A stretch of 64,000 bases of DNA from JAOUEA01 sp963810945 (GCA_963810945.1 CAWEPI010000008.1:1-64000); one strand, 5' to 3'; counted from the stretch's first letter, positions 27,993 to 38,373 are shown. Numbers and translations are program-made. The notes: generated from the letters alone by a model not told the origin.

Positions 27993-29615
27993 ATGGATGC
28001 GAGGCGCCCACAACTAGCGGACCTCGGGGTGTTCCTGCTGGTCGTGGCGGCCCCGCTCGTCTTCACCCCCTTCTCCGAGAGCCCGTTCGGGGATCCCAAG
28101 CTGGTCCTGGTGGTCGCGGCGGCCCTCGCGCTGTGGGGCGCCGGGCTCCCGGTCGACCGGCGACTCGCCTGGGCGGGCGCCGCGTGGGCGGGCGCCACCC
28201 TCGTGAGCGCGCTCTTCGGCCTCGACCCCTCGCGCGGGCTCACCGCGCAGACCGGCGGCGAGGGCGGCGGGCTCGTCGTCGTGGTCGTCTGCGCGGTCCT
28301 GCTCGTGGCCGGGGCGGGCGCGGACGACGCCCTGCGCGAGCGCGCGCGCCGGTGGTTCGTGGCGGCCTGCGCCGCGATCGCGGTCTTCGCCGTGCTCGTG
28401 CGCCTCGGGCCGGGGACCTTCGGCGCGTTCGGGGGCCTGTCGTTCGTCGGGGCGACGATGGGGAACCAGATCTTCGGCGGGGCCCTCCTGTCGGCCGGGC
28501 TCGCGTGCGCGTTCGGCGCGCGCGACGCGCGGCCCGTGCGTCAGCTCGCGCTCGTGGCGCTGCTCACCCTCGGCGTGGCCACCTTCGGCGAGCGGAGCGC
28601 CCTCCTCCTGCCGGTGGTCGCCGTGGTCGCGTTCCTGGCGAAGGCGCGCTGGCCGTGGCGGCGCGGCGTCGCGATCGCCGCCACCGTCCTGATCGTGATC
28701 GGCATCTGGCAGGTCGTCGCCACCCAGATCCCCACGGGCGGACGCGGGGCCACCGTGGCGCTCGGCGAGCAGGCCACCGACACCCAGCGGTTCACGATCT
28801 GGCGGGTGCTGGGCGGGCGCGCGGTGGCCGTGCATCCCTGGCTCGGCTGGGGGCCCGCGATGAGCCAGTCCGCCTACCTCGCGAAGGCCACCGAGGCCGA
28901 GGTGACGGCCACCACGCGGACGTGGGCCGACGCGCACGACCTGCTCCTGGAGACGCTCGTGACCACCGGCGTCCTGGGGCTCGCGACGCTCCTCGTGCTG
29001 CTGGGGATCGCGGGGCTGCGCGCGCTCCGGTGCCCGCCCGAACGCGCGTGGACCTTCGCCGCCGCCGCGGTGCTGGGCGTCTTCGCCCTCTTCGAGCCGA
29101 TCGGCATCGTGCTCACGCCGCTGCTCTTCTTCATGCTGGGCGCGGCCGGGGGGCCGCCCCGCGACGTCGTGCCCGCGGGCACCCCCGCGCGGGTGGCGCG
29201 GGTGGGGGCGGGCGTCGTGCTCGCCGCCGCGCTCACGGTCTCGCTGCTGATGATGGCGGGCGCCACGTTCGAGCGCTGGGGACGCGCGTACGGCGAGGAG
29301 TGGGCCTACCGGGCGGCCCTGCGCGTGCAGCCGTGGCGGGTGAGCGCCACCGAGCGCCTCGCCCTGCGCCTGGCGGTGGACGGGCGCAGCGGCGACGCGG
29401 CGGCGGCCGCCGAGGCGCGCGATCTCGCGAGCTCCGTGGTGGCGGATCACCCCTGGGACGTCGACGTGCGGGTGTGGGCGGCCGACGTCGAGGCGCTGCT
29501 GCGCAACGACGCGGGCAAGCAGGCCTGGATCGCGCGGCAGGTGGCCCGGTTCCCGGCCGACCGCGCCGGCCTGCAGCAGGCGGCCGCAGAGGGCGGGATC
29601 CCGGGCTCGAACTGA
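27993..29615 (+). CDS. O-antigen ligase/polymerase-like membrane protein (Wzy_C superfamily)
   Basis: About 540 residues with some ten helices (LGVFLLVVAAPLVFTPF, LVLVVAAALALWGAGLPV, VVVVVCAVLLVAGAGA, and others). I prefer the ATG at 27993 (MDARRPQLADLGVFLLVVAA); an in-frame ATG at 27945 adds a hydrophilic head. The large outer loop carries LGWGPAMSQSAYLAKATEAE and TWADAHDLLLETLVTTGVLG; the pair with H in ADAHDLLLE is the Wzy_C/WaaL signature region. The C-terminal 100 residues are soluble and Ala-rich (AAAAEARDLASSVVADHPWD), TPR-like. It is divergent from tRNA-Trp/secE and the first gene of a plus-strand block inserted in the ribosomal neighbourhood. Substrate unknown. Confidence 0.82.
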   Translation: MDARRPQLADLGVFLLVVAAPLVFTPFSESPFGDPKLVLVVAAALALWGAGLPVDRRLAWAGAAWAGATLVSALFGLDPSRGLTAQTGGEGGGLVVVVVCAVLLVAGAGADDALRERARRWFVAACAAIAVFAVLVRLGPGTFGAFGGLSFVGATMGNQIFGGALLSAGLACAFGARDARPVRQLALVALLTLGVATFGERSALLLPVVAVVAFLAKARWPWRRGVAIAATVLIVIGIWQVVATQIPTGGRGATVALGEQATDTQRFTIWRVLGGRAVAVHPWLGWGPAMSQSAYLAKATEAEVTATTRTWADAHDLLLETLVTTGVLGLATLLVLLGIAGLRALRCPPERAWTFAAAAVLGVFALFEPIGIVLTPLLFFMLGAAGGPPRDVVPAGTPARVARVGAGVVLAAALTVSLLMMAGATFERWGRAYGEEWAYRAALRVQPWRVSATERLALRLAVDGRSGDAAAAAEARDLASSVVADHPWDVDVRVWAADVEALLRNDAGKQAWIARQVARFPADRAGLQQAAAEGGIPGSN

Positions 29616-29744
29616 CGCCGGAACGCCCTTCGGAACCGCCTCGCGATACCCCCGAGTTTCCCCATCCGCTTCCGTGTATCTGCCCAGGTCGTGACCTATG
29701 CTCCGGCAGACATCCCGCGGCGGCCCCGGATCGCGAGAGACGTC

Positions 29745-31484
29745 ATGGCTGAGACCGGAACCGAGTACACGCCTGAGCACAGCTCGGGCGCCCCCCGGCG
29801 TGGCTTGTTCCGCCGGCCTGAGAGCCCCACCCAGGACCCGAGCATGACCGTGGAGGAGCACCGCGTGGCGGAGGCGCTGCAGCGGACGATCGACGAGCGG
29901 ATGGAGCTGGGACTCCGTCAGCTCGAGGAGCAGGCGACCGTCCTCATGCGCGAGATCGCCTCCGAGATGTGGCGCGCGGGCGGGACCGACGCCCGCCCCG
30001 AGCAGGAGCGCATCGTCTCGCTGCTCAGCCGCGACCAGGCGCTGAAGAGCCTGATCGCCTCCAGCGACGAGCGCTTCCAGTCCCTCGCCGTGCGTTCGGC
30101 GCGTCTGGAGGACCACCTCAACGAGCTGGCGGGCAGCGCCCGCGCCACGCGGGAGGCGATGGAGGCCTCGGCCGCCGCGATCCGCGACGTCGCGGACTCC
30201 CCCACCCTGCACGGGGTGGACACCGTGCGCACGCAGCTCGAGCAGGTCGAGGCGCACATCGCGGAGACCTTCCAGCACCTGGATGAGCGCGACCGCATGC
30301 TCTCGGACACCATCCTGGGCCAGGTCAAGGACCACGGGGACCTGATCAGCCGCGAGACCGCGCGGATCGTCGAGTCGATGCAGGGCTACGTCCAGGGCGG
30401 CACCGAGGCGATGGGCTACCTCGCGCAGCGCGTCGAGGCGCACGCCGAGGCCTTCGCGGTCCAGGACATCCAGATCTCCGAGGACGTGCGCGCGGCCGTG
30501 GCCGCCGAGGCCGCCCCGCTGCAGGAGCGCCTCGAGATGATCGACGAGCACGTCGGGCTGCACGGGCGTGCCGCCGACGACGTCCGCGTGCGGGTCGAGC
30601 ACCTGATCGAGGCGCGGATGCGCGGTCTCGCCGAGCTGATCCGCTCCGACTCGATGGCGCTGCGCCGCCTGATCGAGGAGCGCGGCGCCGGCGGCGCGGT
30701 GGTGGCGGGCGAGATCGACGCCGAGGCCGTGGGCGAGGTCGTGGGCCAGCAGGTGGCCATGCGCCTCACCTCCGGCGAGCTCCGCCTGGAGGACCAGCTC
30801 GAGAAGATGATGGACGCCCAGCTCGTGCGGATCGGCGAGCAGCTCGAGGCGCGCCTGAACGACCACCTCGAGGCCCGCTTCGCGGGGATGGCCGAGATCG
30901 TGGCGCAGCGCGCGGCCGAGGCCGCCGACGTCGCGATCGCGTCGAGCTTCGGCTCGAGCCTCGAGCGCATGAACGTGAACGTGGGCGCGATGGAGGGGAT
31001 CGACTCGATGATCGCGGAGACGCAGGCCGCCGCCGAGGACCGGCTGATGGGCCACATCGACGACCGGATGACGGCGATCGCGCGGTTGATCCGCTCCGAC
31101 AACCAGGCCCTCGCGGATCGCCTCGCCGCGCAGCCGGTGGTCGTGCCCGAGCCGGCCGATGCCGCCCCGAGCCTGGACCCGGAGCTCCTGCGCGAGATGC
31201 TCCGCACGATGAAGGAGCTGCAGGCCGGCCTGCCCGCGGAGATGGTCACCTCCATCGACGGTCGCTTCCGCGCCGTCTCGGACCAGCTGCACGTCGAGAC
31301 CCAGTCCACCGCCGAGGCCATGATCAAGGTCGCCGAGGTGCTCGGGCAGAAGATCGACCGGCTGAGCGTCCGGGTGGACGAGGGGTACGGGAACGAGCTG
31401 CAGGTGGTCGTGGACCGCATGAGCGAGGCCATCCGCGCGATGTCGATGACCGGGCGCTCCGGGCGGTACGAGCAAGCGGGCTGA
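29745..31484 (+). CDS. Long coiled-coil protein of unknown function
   Basis: From the ATG at 29745 (MAETGTEYTPEHSSGAPRRG) about 579 residues, almost all predicted alpha-helical: heptad-like stretches such as VAEALQRTIDERMELGLRQL, ARLEDHLNELAGSARATREA and ARLNDHLEARFAGMAEIVA. The segment AELIRSDSMALRRLIEERG recurs as ARLIRSDNQALADRLAA about 150 residues later, an internal duplication. No signal peptide or membrane helix. It resembles scaffold or polarity proteins by composition only; I do not recognise the family. Coding is certain: the frame is intact over 1.7 kb. It follows the O-antigen ligase gene by 130 bases. Confidence 0.85.
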   Translation: MAETGTEYTPEHSSGAPRRGLFRRPESPTQDPSMTVEEHRVAEALQRTIDERMELGLRQLEEQATVLMREIASEMWRAGGTDARPEQERIVSLLSRDQALKSLIASSDERFQSLAVRSARLEDHLNELAGSARATREAMEASAAAIRDVADSPTLHGVDTVRTQLEQVEAHIAETFQHLDERDRMLSDTILGQVKDHGDLISRETARIVESMQGYVQGGTEAMGYLAQRVEAHAEAFAVQDIQISEDVRAAVAAEAAPLQERLEMIDEHVGLHGRAADDVRVRVEHLIEARMRGLAELIRSDSMALRRLIEERGAGGAVVAGEIDAEAVGEVVGQQVAMRLTSGELRLEDQLEKMMDAQLVRIGEQLEARLNDHLEARFAGMAEIVAQRAAEAADVAIASSFGSSLERMNVNVGAMEGIDSMIAETQAAAEDRLMGHIDDRMTAIARLIRSDNQALADRLAAQPVVVPEPADAAPSLDPELLREMLRTMKELQAGLPAEMVTSIDGRFRAVSDQLHVETQSTAEAMIKVAEVLGQKIDRLSVRVDEGYGNELQVVVDRMSEAIRAMSMTGRSGRYEQAG

Positions 31485-31656
31485 CCTTCCCCGAACGCCG
31501 ATGGTATCTAACTGACGATGCAGCGCTGCATCCGGTGGGCCCGCTTCTCGGGGGATGCTCGACCCTGCCTCGCGCCATCCCTCTCCGATACGGTGCCCCC
31601 ACGCTCACATGCGGCAGCCGACGGACTCATCGCGCCGTGAGATCGGAGGATCTCGG

Positions 31657-33258
31657 GTGAGAGAGGGAACGACCCAAACCGACGCCGAGGGAGCCGCCGC
31701 GTTCGATCGGCGGCTCGCCCTCCTCCTCGCGATGGCGATGTTCGTGCTCGTGTTCGACACGTCGCTGATGAACGTGTCGATCTCGTCCGTGGTTCATGAC
31801 CTCGAGACCACGGTCAGCAGCGTGCAAGCGGCGATCGCGCTCGAGGCGCTCGTTTCGGCGGCCTTCATCCTGATCGGCAGTAAGGTCGGCGACCTGATCG
31901 GCCGGAAGCGCGCGTACGTCATCGGTCTCCTGGGGTACGCCGTGGGCGCGCTGGCGATGACGCTCGCCCAGAGCGTCACGGCGATCGTCGTGTTCTGGGC
32001 CGTGGTCGGTGGGCTCGGCGCATCGCTCATGATGCCGGCGATGCAGTCGCTGATCCACGGCAACTTCGAGGGTGCCGCGCAGAAGCGCGTCTATGCGCTG
32101 GTTGGGGCCTCGGCAGCGGTCGCGGCAGCGATCGGACCGCTGCTCGGTGGATTCATCACCACGTTCCTCTCGTGGCGCGTCGGTTTCCTGCTCGAGCTCT
32201 TGATCATCGCGATCGTGCTGCTCGGTTCCGGGCGCATCAAGGACGTGCCGTACACAGGGTCGCGCCAGGTCGACACGATCGGTGCGATCCTCTCGGTGCT
32301 CGGCATGGGCGGCCTCGTCGTCGGCATCTTGGCATGGCAGGAAGGTGGGGACGCCGTCGCCGAGCTCCTGATCGTGGGAGTGGTGGGCTTGGGATCGCTC
32401 GCCTGGTGGCTCCTGCGTCGCAAGCGCGAGGAGAAGCCGACGCTGATCGATCCCGATCTGTTCCGATCGAAGATGTTCCGGTTCGGGATCTCGGGACAGC
32501 TGCTCCAGAACGTCGCTCTGGGAGCCGCGATGATCGCCCTGCCGATCTTCCTGCAGATGGTGCTCGAGTACAACGCGCTGCAGACGGGCCTGTCGCTCGC
32601 TCCACTCTCGCTCACGATGTTCGGGGTGGCGGTGCTCGCCGGGAAGAAGGCGGGGACGCGGCGTCCGAGCCGGATCATCCGCTCGGGGTTCGCGCTCCTG
32701 GCGATCGGCATGCTGCTGCTGATCGTGGTCGTGCCGCGCGCGGACTCCGGTTGGTACCTCTTCCTCCCGCTCCTGATCGCGGGGGCAGGGCTCGGGCTGC
32801 TCGTGTCTCAGCTCAACAACTACACCTTGTCGCCGATCTCGGATGAGCGGGTCAGCGAGGCCGCGGGCGTGAACTCGGCCAGCGGGTCGTTCGGACTCTC
32901 GTTCGGCCTGGCCTTCGCCGGAGCCATCATGCTGGCGACGCTCTCGATCACCTTCACGGACATGGCCAAGTCGAGCGCGGTGCTCTCCCCCACCGAGCAG
33001 CAGCAGGTCTCGACCGGACTCGAAGACAACGCGGAGGTGATGAGCAACACGCAGCTCGCCGAGCTCCTCGTCGGCCAGCCCGCAGACGTCCAGGCCGAGA
33101 TCATCCGCATCAATACGGATGCTCGCCCGTTCGCGCTTCAGGTAGCGCTGCTCGTGCCGCTCATCGCCGCACTCCTCGGGTTGGTGACCTCATTCCGGAT
33201 GATGCGACTGCCGGATCCGAAGCAATCCGGCGCGGCCGAAGGCATGGCTCTCGGCTAA
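31657..33258 (+). CDS. MFS drug efflux transporter, DHA2 (14-TM) family
   Basis: I choose the GTG at 31657 (VREGTTQTDAEGAAAFDRRL), which follows CGGAGG by 6 bases; upstream ATGs have no ribosome site. About 533 residues with 14 helices. FVLVFDTSLMNVSISSVVHD is the helix-1 motif of EmrB/QacA-type pumps (motif D), IGSKVGDLIGRKRAYVIGLL is motif A, and ALVGASAAVAAAIGPLLGGF is motif C, the antiporter signature. Predicted to expel hydrophobic compounds by proton antiport. No regulator gene is adjacent. The gene is intact. Confidence 0.93.
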   Translation: MREGTTQTDAEGAAAFDRRLALLLAMAMFVLVFDTSLMNVSISSVVHDLETTVSSVQAAIALEALVSAAFILIGSKVGDLIGRKRAYVIGLLGYAVGALAMTLAQSVTAIVVFWAVVGGLGASLMMPAMQSLIHGNFEGAAQKRVYALVGASAAVAAAIGPLLGGFITTFLSWRVGFLLELLIIAIVLLGSGRIKDVPYTGSRQVDTIGAILSVLGMGGLVVGILAWQEGGDAVAELLIVGVVGLGSLAWWLLRRKREEKPTLIDPDLFRSKMFRFGISGQLLQNVALGAAMIALPIFLQMVLEYNALQTGLSLAPLSLTMFGVAVLAGKKAGTRRPSRIIRSGFALLAIGMLLLIVVVPRADSGWYLFLPLLIAGAGLGLLVSQLNNYTLSPISDERVSEAAGVNSASGSFGLSFGLAFAGAIMLATLSITFTDMAKSSAVLSPTEQQQVSTGLEDNAEVMSNTQLAELLVGQPADVQAEIIRINTDARPFALQVALLVPLIAALLGLVTSFRMMRLPDPKQSGAAEGMALG

Positions 33259-33378
33259 CGTCGCCTCGACCCTGGTGGTGTCCCCCGGGTGGGTTACCGA
33301 CCTTAGTCTTATTGACCTAGGTGGCGTAGCTCAGGGAGGCTAGTCCGGCTTCCCCGACCCGAGGAGATCTTCCCCCGC

Positions 33379-34620
33379 ATGCTCCGTAGAACGTCCCTGG
33401 CGGCGGCGCTGCTCACCCTTCCCCTGAGCGCACTCGCTCTGCCTGCAGCGCTCGCCGCCGGGGTCTCCGTCTGCAGCTACGACGCCACCTCCCACGACCT
33501 CACGATCCAGGGCCCGGTCGGCCCGGGACACGTGGCGGTGGCCAACCTGAAGCGCACCGCGTCCGGCGGCTTCGTCCTGAACGGCGTCGCCTGCCCCGCG
33601 GCCGCCTCGGTCACCACCGTGGGGCGCGTCGTGGTCGCGGGCACGACGGCCGTGCGCCTGGCGCTGGACGAGGGCGACGGCGCGTTCGCGCCGGGCCTCG
33701 GCGCGGAGGCGGGCGGCGCCGCGGAGATCGAGGTCGCGTTCGCCCCCGGCGTCGGCCCGGTCGAGCTCGACGTGCGCGGCACCCACGACGACGACCTGAT
33801 GGTCGCGGGCGCCGCCGGCCTCGACATGAACGGCGACGGCGACGTCGACGTGAACGGCGGCGCGGACCTCACCGTCCTCACGCTGGAGGGACGCAGCGGC
33901 GACGACGCGCTCAGCACCCTGGGCGGCGGCGGGACCGGCGGCGCGTTCGCGGGCGACGCCACGTTGGACGGAGGCGCGGGCGACGACACGCTCCAGCAGG
34001 CGAACCTCGACGGGACGGGCCACGCGGCCCGGCTCGTCGGCGGCCCCGGCGCGGACCTGATCGATGGGTCCGGCGGACGCAGCAGCGTCCTCGACTACTC
34101 CGCGGCCACGGCGGCCATCAGGCTGGACCTGCGCGCGGGCAGGGCGGCCGGCGAGGGCGACGATCGGATCCACGGGATCGTCTCCGTGACCGGCTCGCGC
34201 TTCGGCGACCGGCTCGTGGCCGGCGCGGGCGCCGCGTACCTCTCCGGCGGCGGGGGCAACGACCTCCTCTCGGTGGGCGCGGGCGGCGGCCGTTTCGACG
34301 GCGGCCCCGGGATCGACGTCGTGAGCTTCGGACAGGCGCACCGTGGCGTGCGCGTCTCGCTCGCGACGATGCGCGCGCGGCGTGGACCGGCGATCGCCGG
34401 GTTCGAGGCGGTGATCGGCTCGCGGCAGCGCGACGTGCTGATCGGCGACGGGCGGCGCAACGTGCTGGACGGCGGCGGAGGCGACGACGCCCTCTACGGG
34501 GGGCGCGGCGCGGATCAGCTCAGCGGCGGGCCGGGCTCCGACCGGCTGGACGGGGGCACCGGGAGGGACCGCTGCCGGCAGGGACCCGGCCGGGGCGCGA
34601 TGCGGAGCTGCGAGGGCTGA
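33379..34620 (+). CDS. Secreted RTX-like calcium-binding repeat protein
   Basis: About 413 residues: signal peptide MLRRTSLAAALLTLPLSALA (cleavage near ALAA), a beta-rich N-terminal half (DLTIQGPVGPGHVAVANL), then Asp/Gly-rich nonapeptides (LDGGAGDDTLQ, LSGGGGNDLLS, LDGGGGDDALY, GGRGADQLSGGPGSDRLDGG). These are RTX/haemolysin-type repeats that fold into calcium-binding beta-rolls. The C-terminus ends with a cysteine pair (DRCRQGPGRGAMRSCEG). Gram-negative RTX proteins use type I secretion; here the signal peptide suggests Sec export. The gene is intact and convergent with the hadB-like gene (end 34634). Confidence 0.88.
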   Translation: MLRRTSLAAALLTLPLSALALPAALAAGVSVCSYDATSHDLTIQGPVGPGHVAVANLKRTASGGFVLNGVACPAAASVTTVGRVVVAGTTAVRLALDEGDGAFAPGLGAEAGGAAEIEVAFAPGVGPVELDVRGTHDDDLMVAGAAGLDMNGDGDVDVNGGADLTVLTLEGRSGDDALSTLGGGGTGGAFAGDATLDGGAGDDTLQQANLDGTGHAARLVGGPGADLIDGSGGRSSVLDYSAATAAIRLDLRAGRAAGEGDDRIHGIVSVTGSRFGDRLVAGAGAAYLSGGGGNDLLSVGAGGGRFDGGPGIDVVSFGQAHRGVRVSLATMRARRGPAIAGFEAVIGSRQRDVLIGDGRRNVLDGGGGDDALYGGRGADQLSGGPGSDRLDGGTGRDRCRQGPGRGAMRSCEG

Positions 34621-34633
34621 CGCGGAACGAGCC

Positions 34634-35062
34634 TCACGCGAGGCGGACGACGGCCTCGCCGCGCTTCACCGGATACTCGGTGGTGCCGTCGGCGCGATCC
34701 ACGCTCACGTGCATCTCGACGGTGGCGGTGCGCGCGTCCGCGTCCATCAACCGGACCCGTCCGGTCGCCACGACCTCCTCGTCCATGAACACGGGGGCGC
34801 GGAACTGCGCGGAGATCTTCACGATCGCCTCCGGATCGCCCGCCCAATCCGCCACGCACGCCGCGGCGAGGCCCATCGTGAACATCCCGTGCGCGATGAT
34901 GCCGTCGAAGCCGACGCCGCGGGCGAAGTCGTCGTCCTGGTGCAGCGGGTTCTGATCGCGTCCCGCGTCGGCGTAGGCCTTCACCACCTCGCGCGTCACG
35001 ACGCGCCGGAGCTCGGGCAGCTCCTCGCCCACGGCCACGTCGTCGAAGGCCCGCACGCTCAC
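34634..35062 (-). CDS. MaoC-family (R)-3-hydroxyacyl dehydratase, HadB-like
   Basis: 142 residues: MSVRAFDDVAVGEELPELRR, the hotdog-fold hydratase motif GRDQNPLHQDDDFARG with the catalytic Asp and His, and GVGFDGIIAHGMFTMGLAAA. This is the catalytic partner of HadAB-type dehydratases of fatty-acid synthase II. Its start overlaps the stop of the HadA-like gene by four bases (ATGA), the usual coupling. In mycobacteria hadA-hadB-hadC lie between rpmG and tRNA-Trp, and the same neighbours occur here, with insertions. Confidence 0.9.
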   Translation of the reverse strand: MSVRAFDDVAVGEELPELRRVVTREVVKAYADAGRDQNPLHQDDDFARGVGFDGIIAHGMFTMGLAAACVADWAGDPEAIVKISAQFRAPVFMDEEVVATGRVRLMDADARTATVEMHVSVDRADGTTEYPVKRGEAVVRLA

Positions 35063-35478
35063 GGGGTCCGTTCCACCATCGTCGAGCGAGCGGTGGACAC
35101 GAGGTTCCCCTCGTCGTCGACCATGTCGGTGACGAGCGTGAGGAACCCGGTGGGCCCCTTCACCTTGATCGACTCGATGCGGATCGTGGCCACCAGGGTC
35201 TCGCCCACACGCATCGGCCGCGCGTGGACGAACTCCTGCGACCCGTGCACGACGTGGGCGAAGTCGAGCGCCAGCTCGGGGTCGTCGAGCACCTGCACGA
35301 ACGCCTCGTACTCCACCGTGGTGGCGAAGGTCGGCGGGGTGCCGCCGTGCTGGTCGAAGACCGCCTGGAAGGCCGCGAGGCGGTCCGCGCTGACCTCCGA
35401 GCGCACCGGGGGGTAGGACTTCCCTTCGGCGGCAACGTTCACGCCGGGGACGCTACTCGCGGGCATCCGCATCGACAA
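35059..35478 (-). CDS. MaoC-like N-terminal dehydratase subunit, HadA-like
   Basis: 139 residues, beginning MSMRMPASSVPGVNVAAEGK; it has the hotdog helix region FATTVEYEAFVQVLDDPELA and VHGSQEFVHARPMRVGETLV typical of the FAS1-like/HadA substrate-binding subunit, and lacks the catalytic D-x4-H of HadB. The pair would form a heterodimer that dehydrates (3R)-hydroxyacyl-ACP. It is separated from rpmG, its usual upstream neighbour, by the plus-strand response-regulator gene. Confidence 0.88.
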   Translation of the reverse strand: MSMRMPASSVPGVNVAAEGKSYPPVRSEVSADRLAAFQAVFDQHGGTPPTFATTVEYEAFVQVLDDPELALDFAHVVHGSQEFVHARPMRVGETLVATIRIESIKVKGPTGFLTLVTDMVDDEGNLVSTARSTMVERTP

Positions 35479-35531
35479 CTTGCGCCGAGGTGCGTGAAAG
35501 GGTCCGTCATTCGCCCTAGGATGCGCCTCGT

Positions 35532-36269
35532 ATGCCGAGGCAGCGGGGGGGCCAGCCGATCACCGTCGTGATCGCCGACGATCATCGATCGTTCGGGGAG
35601 GCGCTGGAGGTCGCGCTCGATCAGGAGGACGACCTCCGCGTGATCGAGGTCGTCACCGACGGCACCCAGGCGATCGAGACCACCATGGAGGAGCACCCCG
35701 ACGTCGTGCTCCTCGACATGCAGATGCCGGGCGTGAACGGGATCGAGGCGGCGCGCAGGATCCACGAGAGCAACACCGGCACCGCGGTGATCATCCTCTC
35801 GGGCCAGGACGACGACGTGGCGCTCGCGCGCGCGATCCAGGCCGGCGCGCGCGGCTACCTCCCCAAGACCGAGGCGGTGATCGGGCTCGCGGACGCGATC
35901 CGGCGTGCGCACCGGGGGGAGCCGCTGCACTCGAGCGCCGAGGTGGACGAGGCCCTGCGCAAGCTGCGGCGCCGCCGGGCCGTGGACGGCGACCTCTCCC
36001 AGCGGGTGGAGCGCCTCACCCCGCGCGAGCTCCAGATCCTGCAGCGCATGGCCGACGGCGACCCGCCCGAGCGGATCGCCGAGGAGCTGGGGATGAGCCG
36101 TCACACGCTGCGCACCCACACGCAGAACGTGCTCACCAAGCTGGGCGTGCACTCCAAGCTCGAGGCGATCGTCGCCGCGATCCGCTACGGGAAGGTGCAC
36201 ACGACGAAGGTCACCTCGAACGGTGACCTGGACGTGGATCTGGAAGGCGACGAGACGATCGAGATCTGA
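35532..36269 (+). CDS. NarL/FixJ-family response regulator
   Basis: 245 residues. Receiver domain: TVVIADDHRSFGEALEVALD (acidic pocket), VVLLDMQMPGVNGIEAARRI (phospho-acceptor Asp 62) and ARGYLPKTEA (conserved Lys). LuxR-type HTH: RLTPRELQILQRMADGDPPE and RIAEELGMSRHTLRTHTQNV. The C-terminal 20 residues are acidic. No histidine kinase is adjacent. It stops one base before the rpmG stop codon on the other strand and is divergent from the HadA-like gene (54-base gap). It is a single-gene insertion in the rpmG-hadA neighbourhood. Target genes are unknown. Confidence 0.95.
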   Translation: MPRQRGGQPITVVIADDHRSFGEALEVALDQEDDLRVIEVVTDGTQAIETTMEEHPDVVLLDMQMPGVNGIEAARRIHESNTGTAVIILSGQDDDVALARAIQAGARGYLPKTEAVIGLADAIRRAHRGEPLHSSAEVDEALRKLRRRRAVDGDLSQRVERLTPRELQILQRMADGDPPERIAEELGMSRHTLRTHTQNVLTKLGVHSKLEAIVAAIRYGKVHTTKVTSNGDLDVDLEGDETIEI

Positions 36270-36434
36270 TCAGCGCGTCTCGCGATGCGTGGTGTGCTTG
36301 CGGCACCAGCGGCAGTACTTCTTCAGCTCGATGCGGTCGCGGTCGTTCACCTTGTTCTTGACCGTGTTGTAGTTGCGCCGCTTGCAGTCGGTGCACGCGA
36401 GCGTGATCTTCGGGCGGTTGTCGGCCTTGGCCAT
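36270..36434 (-). CDS. rpmG: 50S ribosomal protein L33
   Basis: 54 residues, from the ATG at 36434: MAKADNRPKITLACTDCKRR, NYNTVKNKVNDRDRIELKKY, CRWCRKHTTHRETR. The two CxxC pairs (CTDC and CRWC) are the zinc-binding type of L33. Length is normal. It lies 10 bases downstream of tuf and is probably co-transcribed with it. Confidence 0.97.
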   Translation of the reverse strand: MAKADNRPKITLACTDCKRRNYNTVKNKVNDRDRIELKKYCRWCRKHTTHRETR

Positions 36435-36444
36435 CTCGGGTTCC

Positions 36445-37629
<1,185 letters not shown>

Positions 37630-37668
37630 GACGTGCGTCCTTCCCGATCCTGCGTTCCGACGGTCTGC

Positions 37669-37743
37669 TGGTAGCGGCGGGTGGACTCGAACCACCGACA
37701 CAGCGATTATGAGCCGCTTGCTCTGCCCCTGAGCTACGCCGCC
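37669..37743 (-). tRNA. tRNA-Met (CAT anticodon), elongator type
   Basis: Full cloverleaf on the minus strand, 75 nt with encoded CCA: acceptor GGCGGCG with CGCCGCT (first pair G-U), D-arm TAGCTCAGGGGCAGAGC, anticodon loop CTCATAA (anticodon CAT) and T-arm GGTGGTTCGAGTCCACC. Absence of the C1-A72 mismatch argues against an initiator; an Ile-CAT (lysidine) tRNA cannot be excluded. It lies 39 bases upstream of tuf. Confidence 0.93.
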
Positions 37744-37803
37744 GCGTTCAGGGAGCCCCAGTGTAACGAGGCGGAACGCCCGGTGGCAGCACGTTCGACC
37801 TGC

Positions 37804-38373
37804 TTAGGGCTGGCGCGCCACGCGGTAGCGGAGGTAGACGACCCTCGAGCTGAAGGTGCGGGTCTCGACGAGTTCGAGATCCACCCGGCGCTCGCGCCGG
37901 GGGAAGAACGGGATGCCACCGCCAACCAGGACCGGGTGGACCATGGCCCGGTACTCGTCGATCAGACCCGACGCGGCCACCTCGGCGGCGAGGGTCGCGC
38001 CGCCGATCGCGATGTCGCCCTCTCCCGGCTCGGCTCGCAACCGCTCGATCTCCTCCGCCGGGCCGCCGGAGGCCAGACGCGCATGGCCCTGCACCGCCGA
38101 CAGCGTGGTGGAGAACACCACCTTCGGGAGCGGCTTCCAGAGCGCGGCCCACTCGAGCTCCGCGTCGCCGAGCGACGGATCCTGGTCGGCGGTCTCCCAG
38201 TACAGCATCGTCTCGTACAGCCGTCGTCCCAACAGGTGCACGCCGACCCCTCGTATCTCGTCGATCCAGAAGCGGAAGACCTCCTCGTCGGGCACCGTCC
38301 AGTCGAAGTGGCCGTCCGGCCCGACGATGTATCCGTCAAGTGAGACGCCCATCGAATAGGTCACGCTGCGCAT
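37804..38373 (-). CDS. RibD C-terminal / dihydrofolate-reductase-fold protein
   Basis: I choose the Met at 38373 (MRSVTYSMGVSLDGYIVGPD); the GAGGAC before it is a likely ribosome site. 189 residues. The DHFR-like fold shows MGVSLDGYIVGPDGHFDWTV, VHLLGRRLYETMLYWET, PKVVFSTTLSAV, and GEGDIAIGGATLAAEVAASG with DEYRAMVHPVLVGGGIPFF. Close to the dihydrofolate-reductase-family group found in many actinobacteria; they bind NADPH but substrates are mostly unknown. It lies 67 bases downstream of the flavin monooxygenase gene. A fragment of a similar gene sits upstream of that gene (39888-39937). Confidence 0.88.
   Translation of the reverse strand: MRSVTYSMGVSLDGYIVGPDGHFDWTVPDEEVFRFWIDEIRGVGVHLLGRRLYETMLYWETADQDPSLGDAELEWAALWKPLPKVVFSTTLSAVQGHARLASGGPAEEIERLRAEPGEGDIAIGGATLAAEVAASGLIDEYRAMVHPVLVGGGIPFFPRRERRVDLELVETRTFSSRVVYLRYRVARQP

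Noticed and set aside
28014..31475. A minus-strand open frame of more than 1,100 codons
   Set aside because: It lies opposite three intact plus-strand genes and has His/Arg/Gly-rich composition typical of antisense frames in high-GC DNA.
33310..33360. A tRNA-like start (GTAGCTCAGGGAGG) before the RTX gene
   Set aside because: No matching acceptor, anticodon or T-arm follows; only the D-arm-like letters are present.
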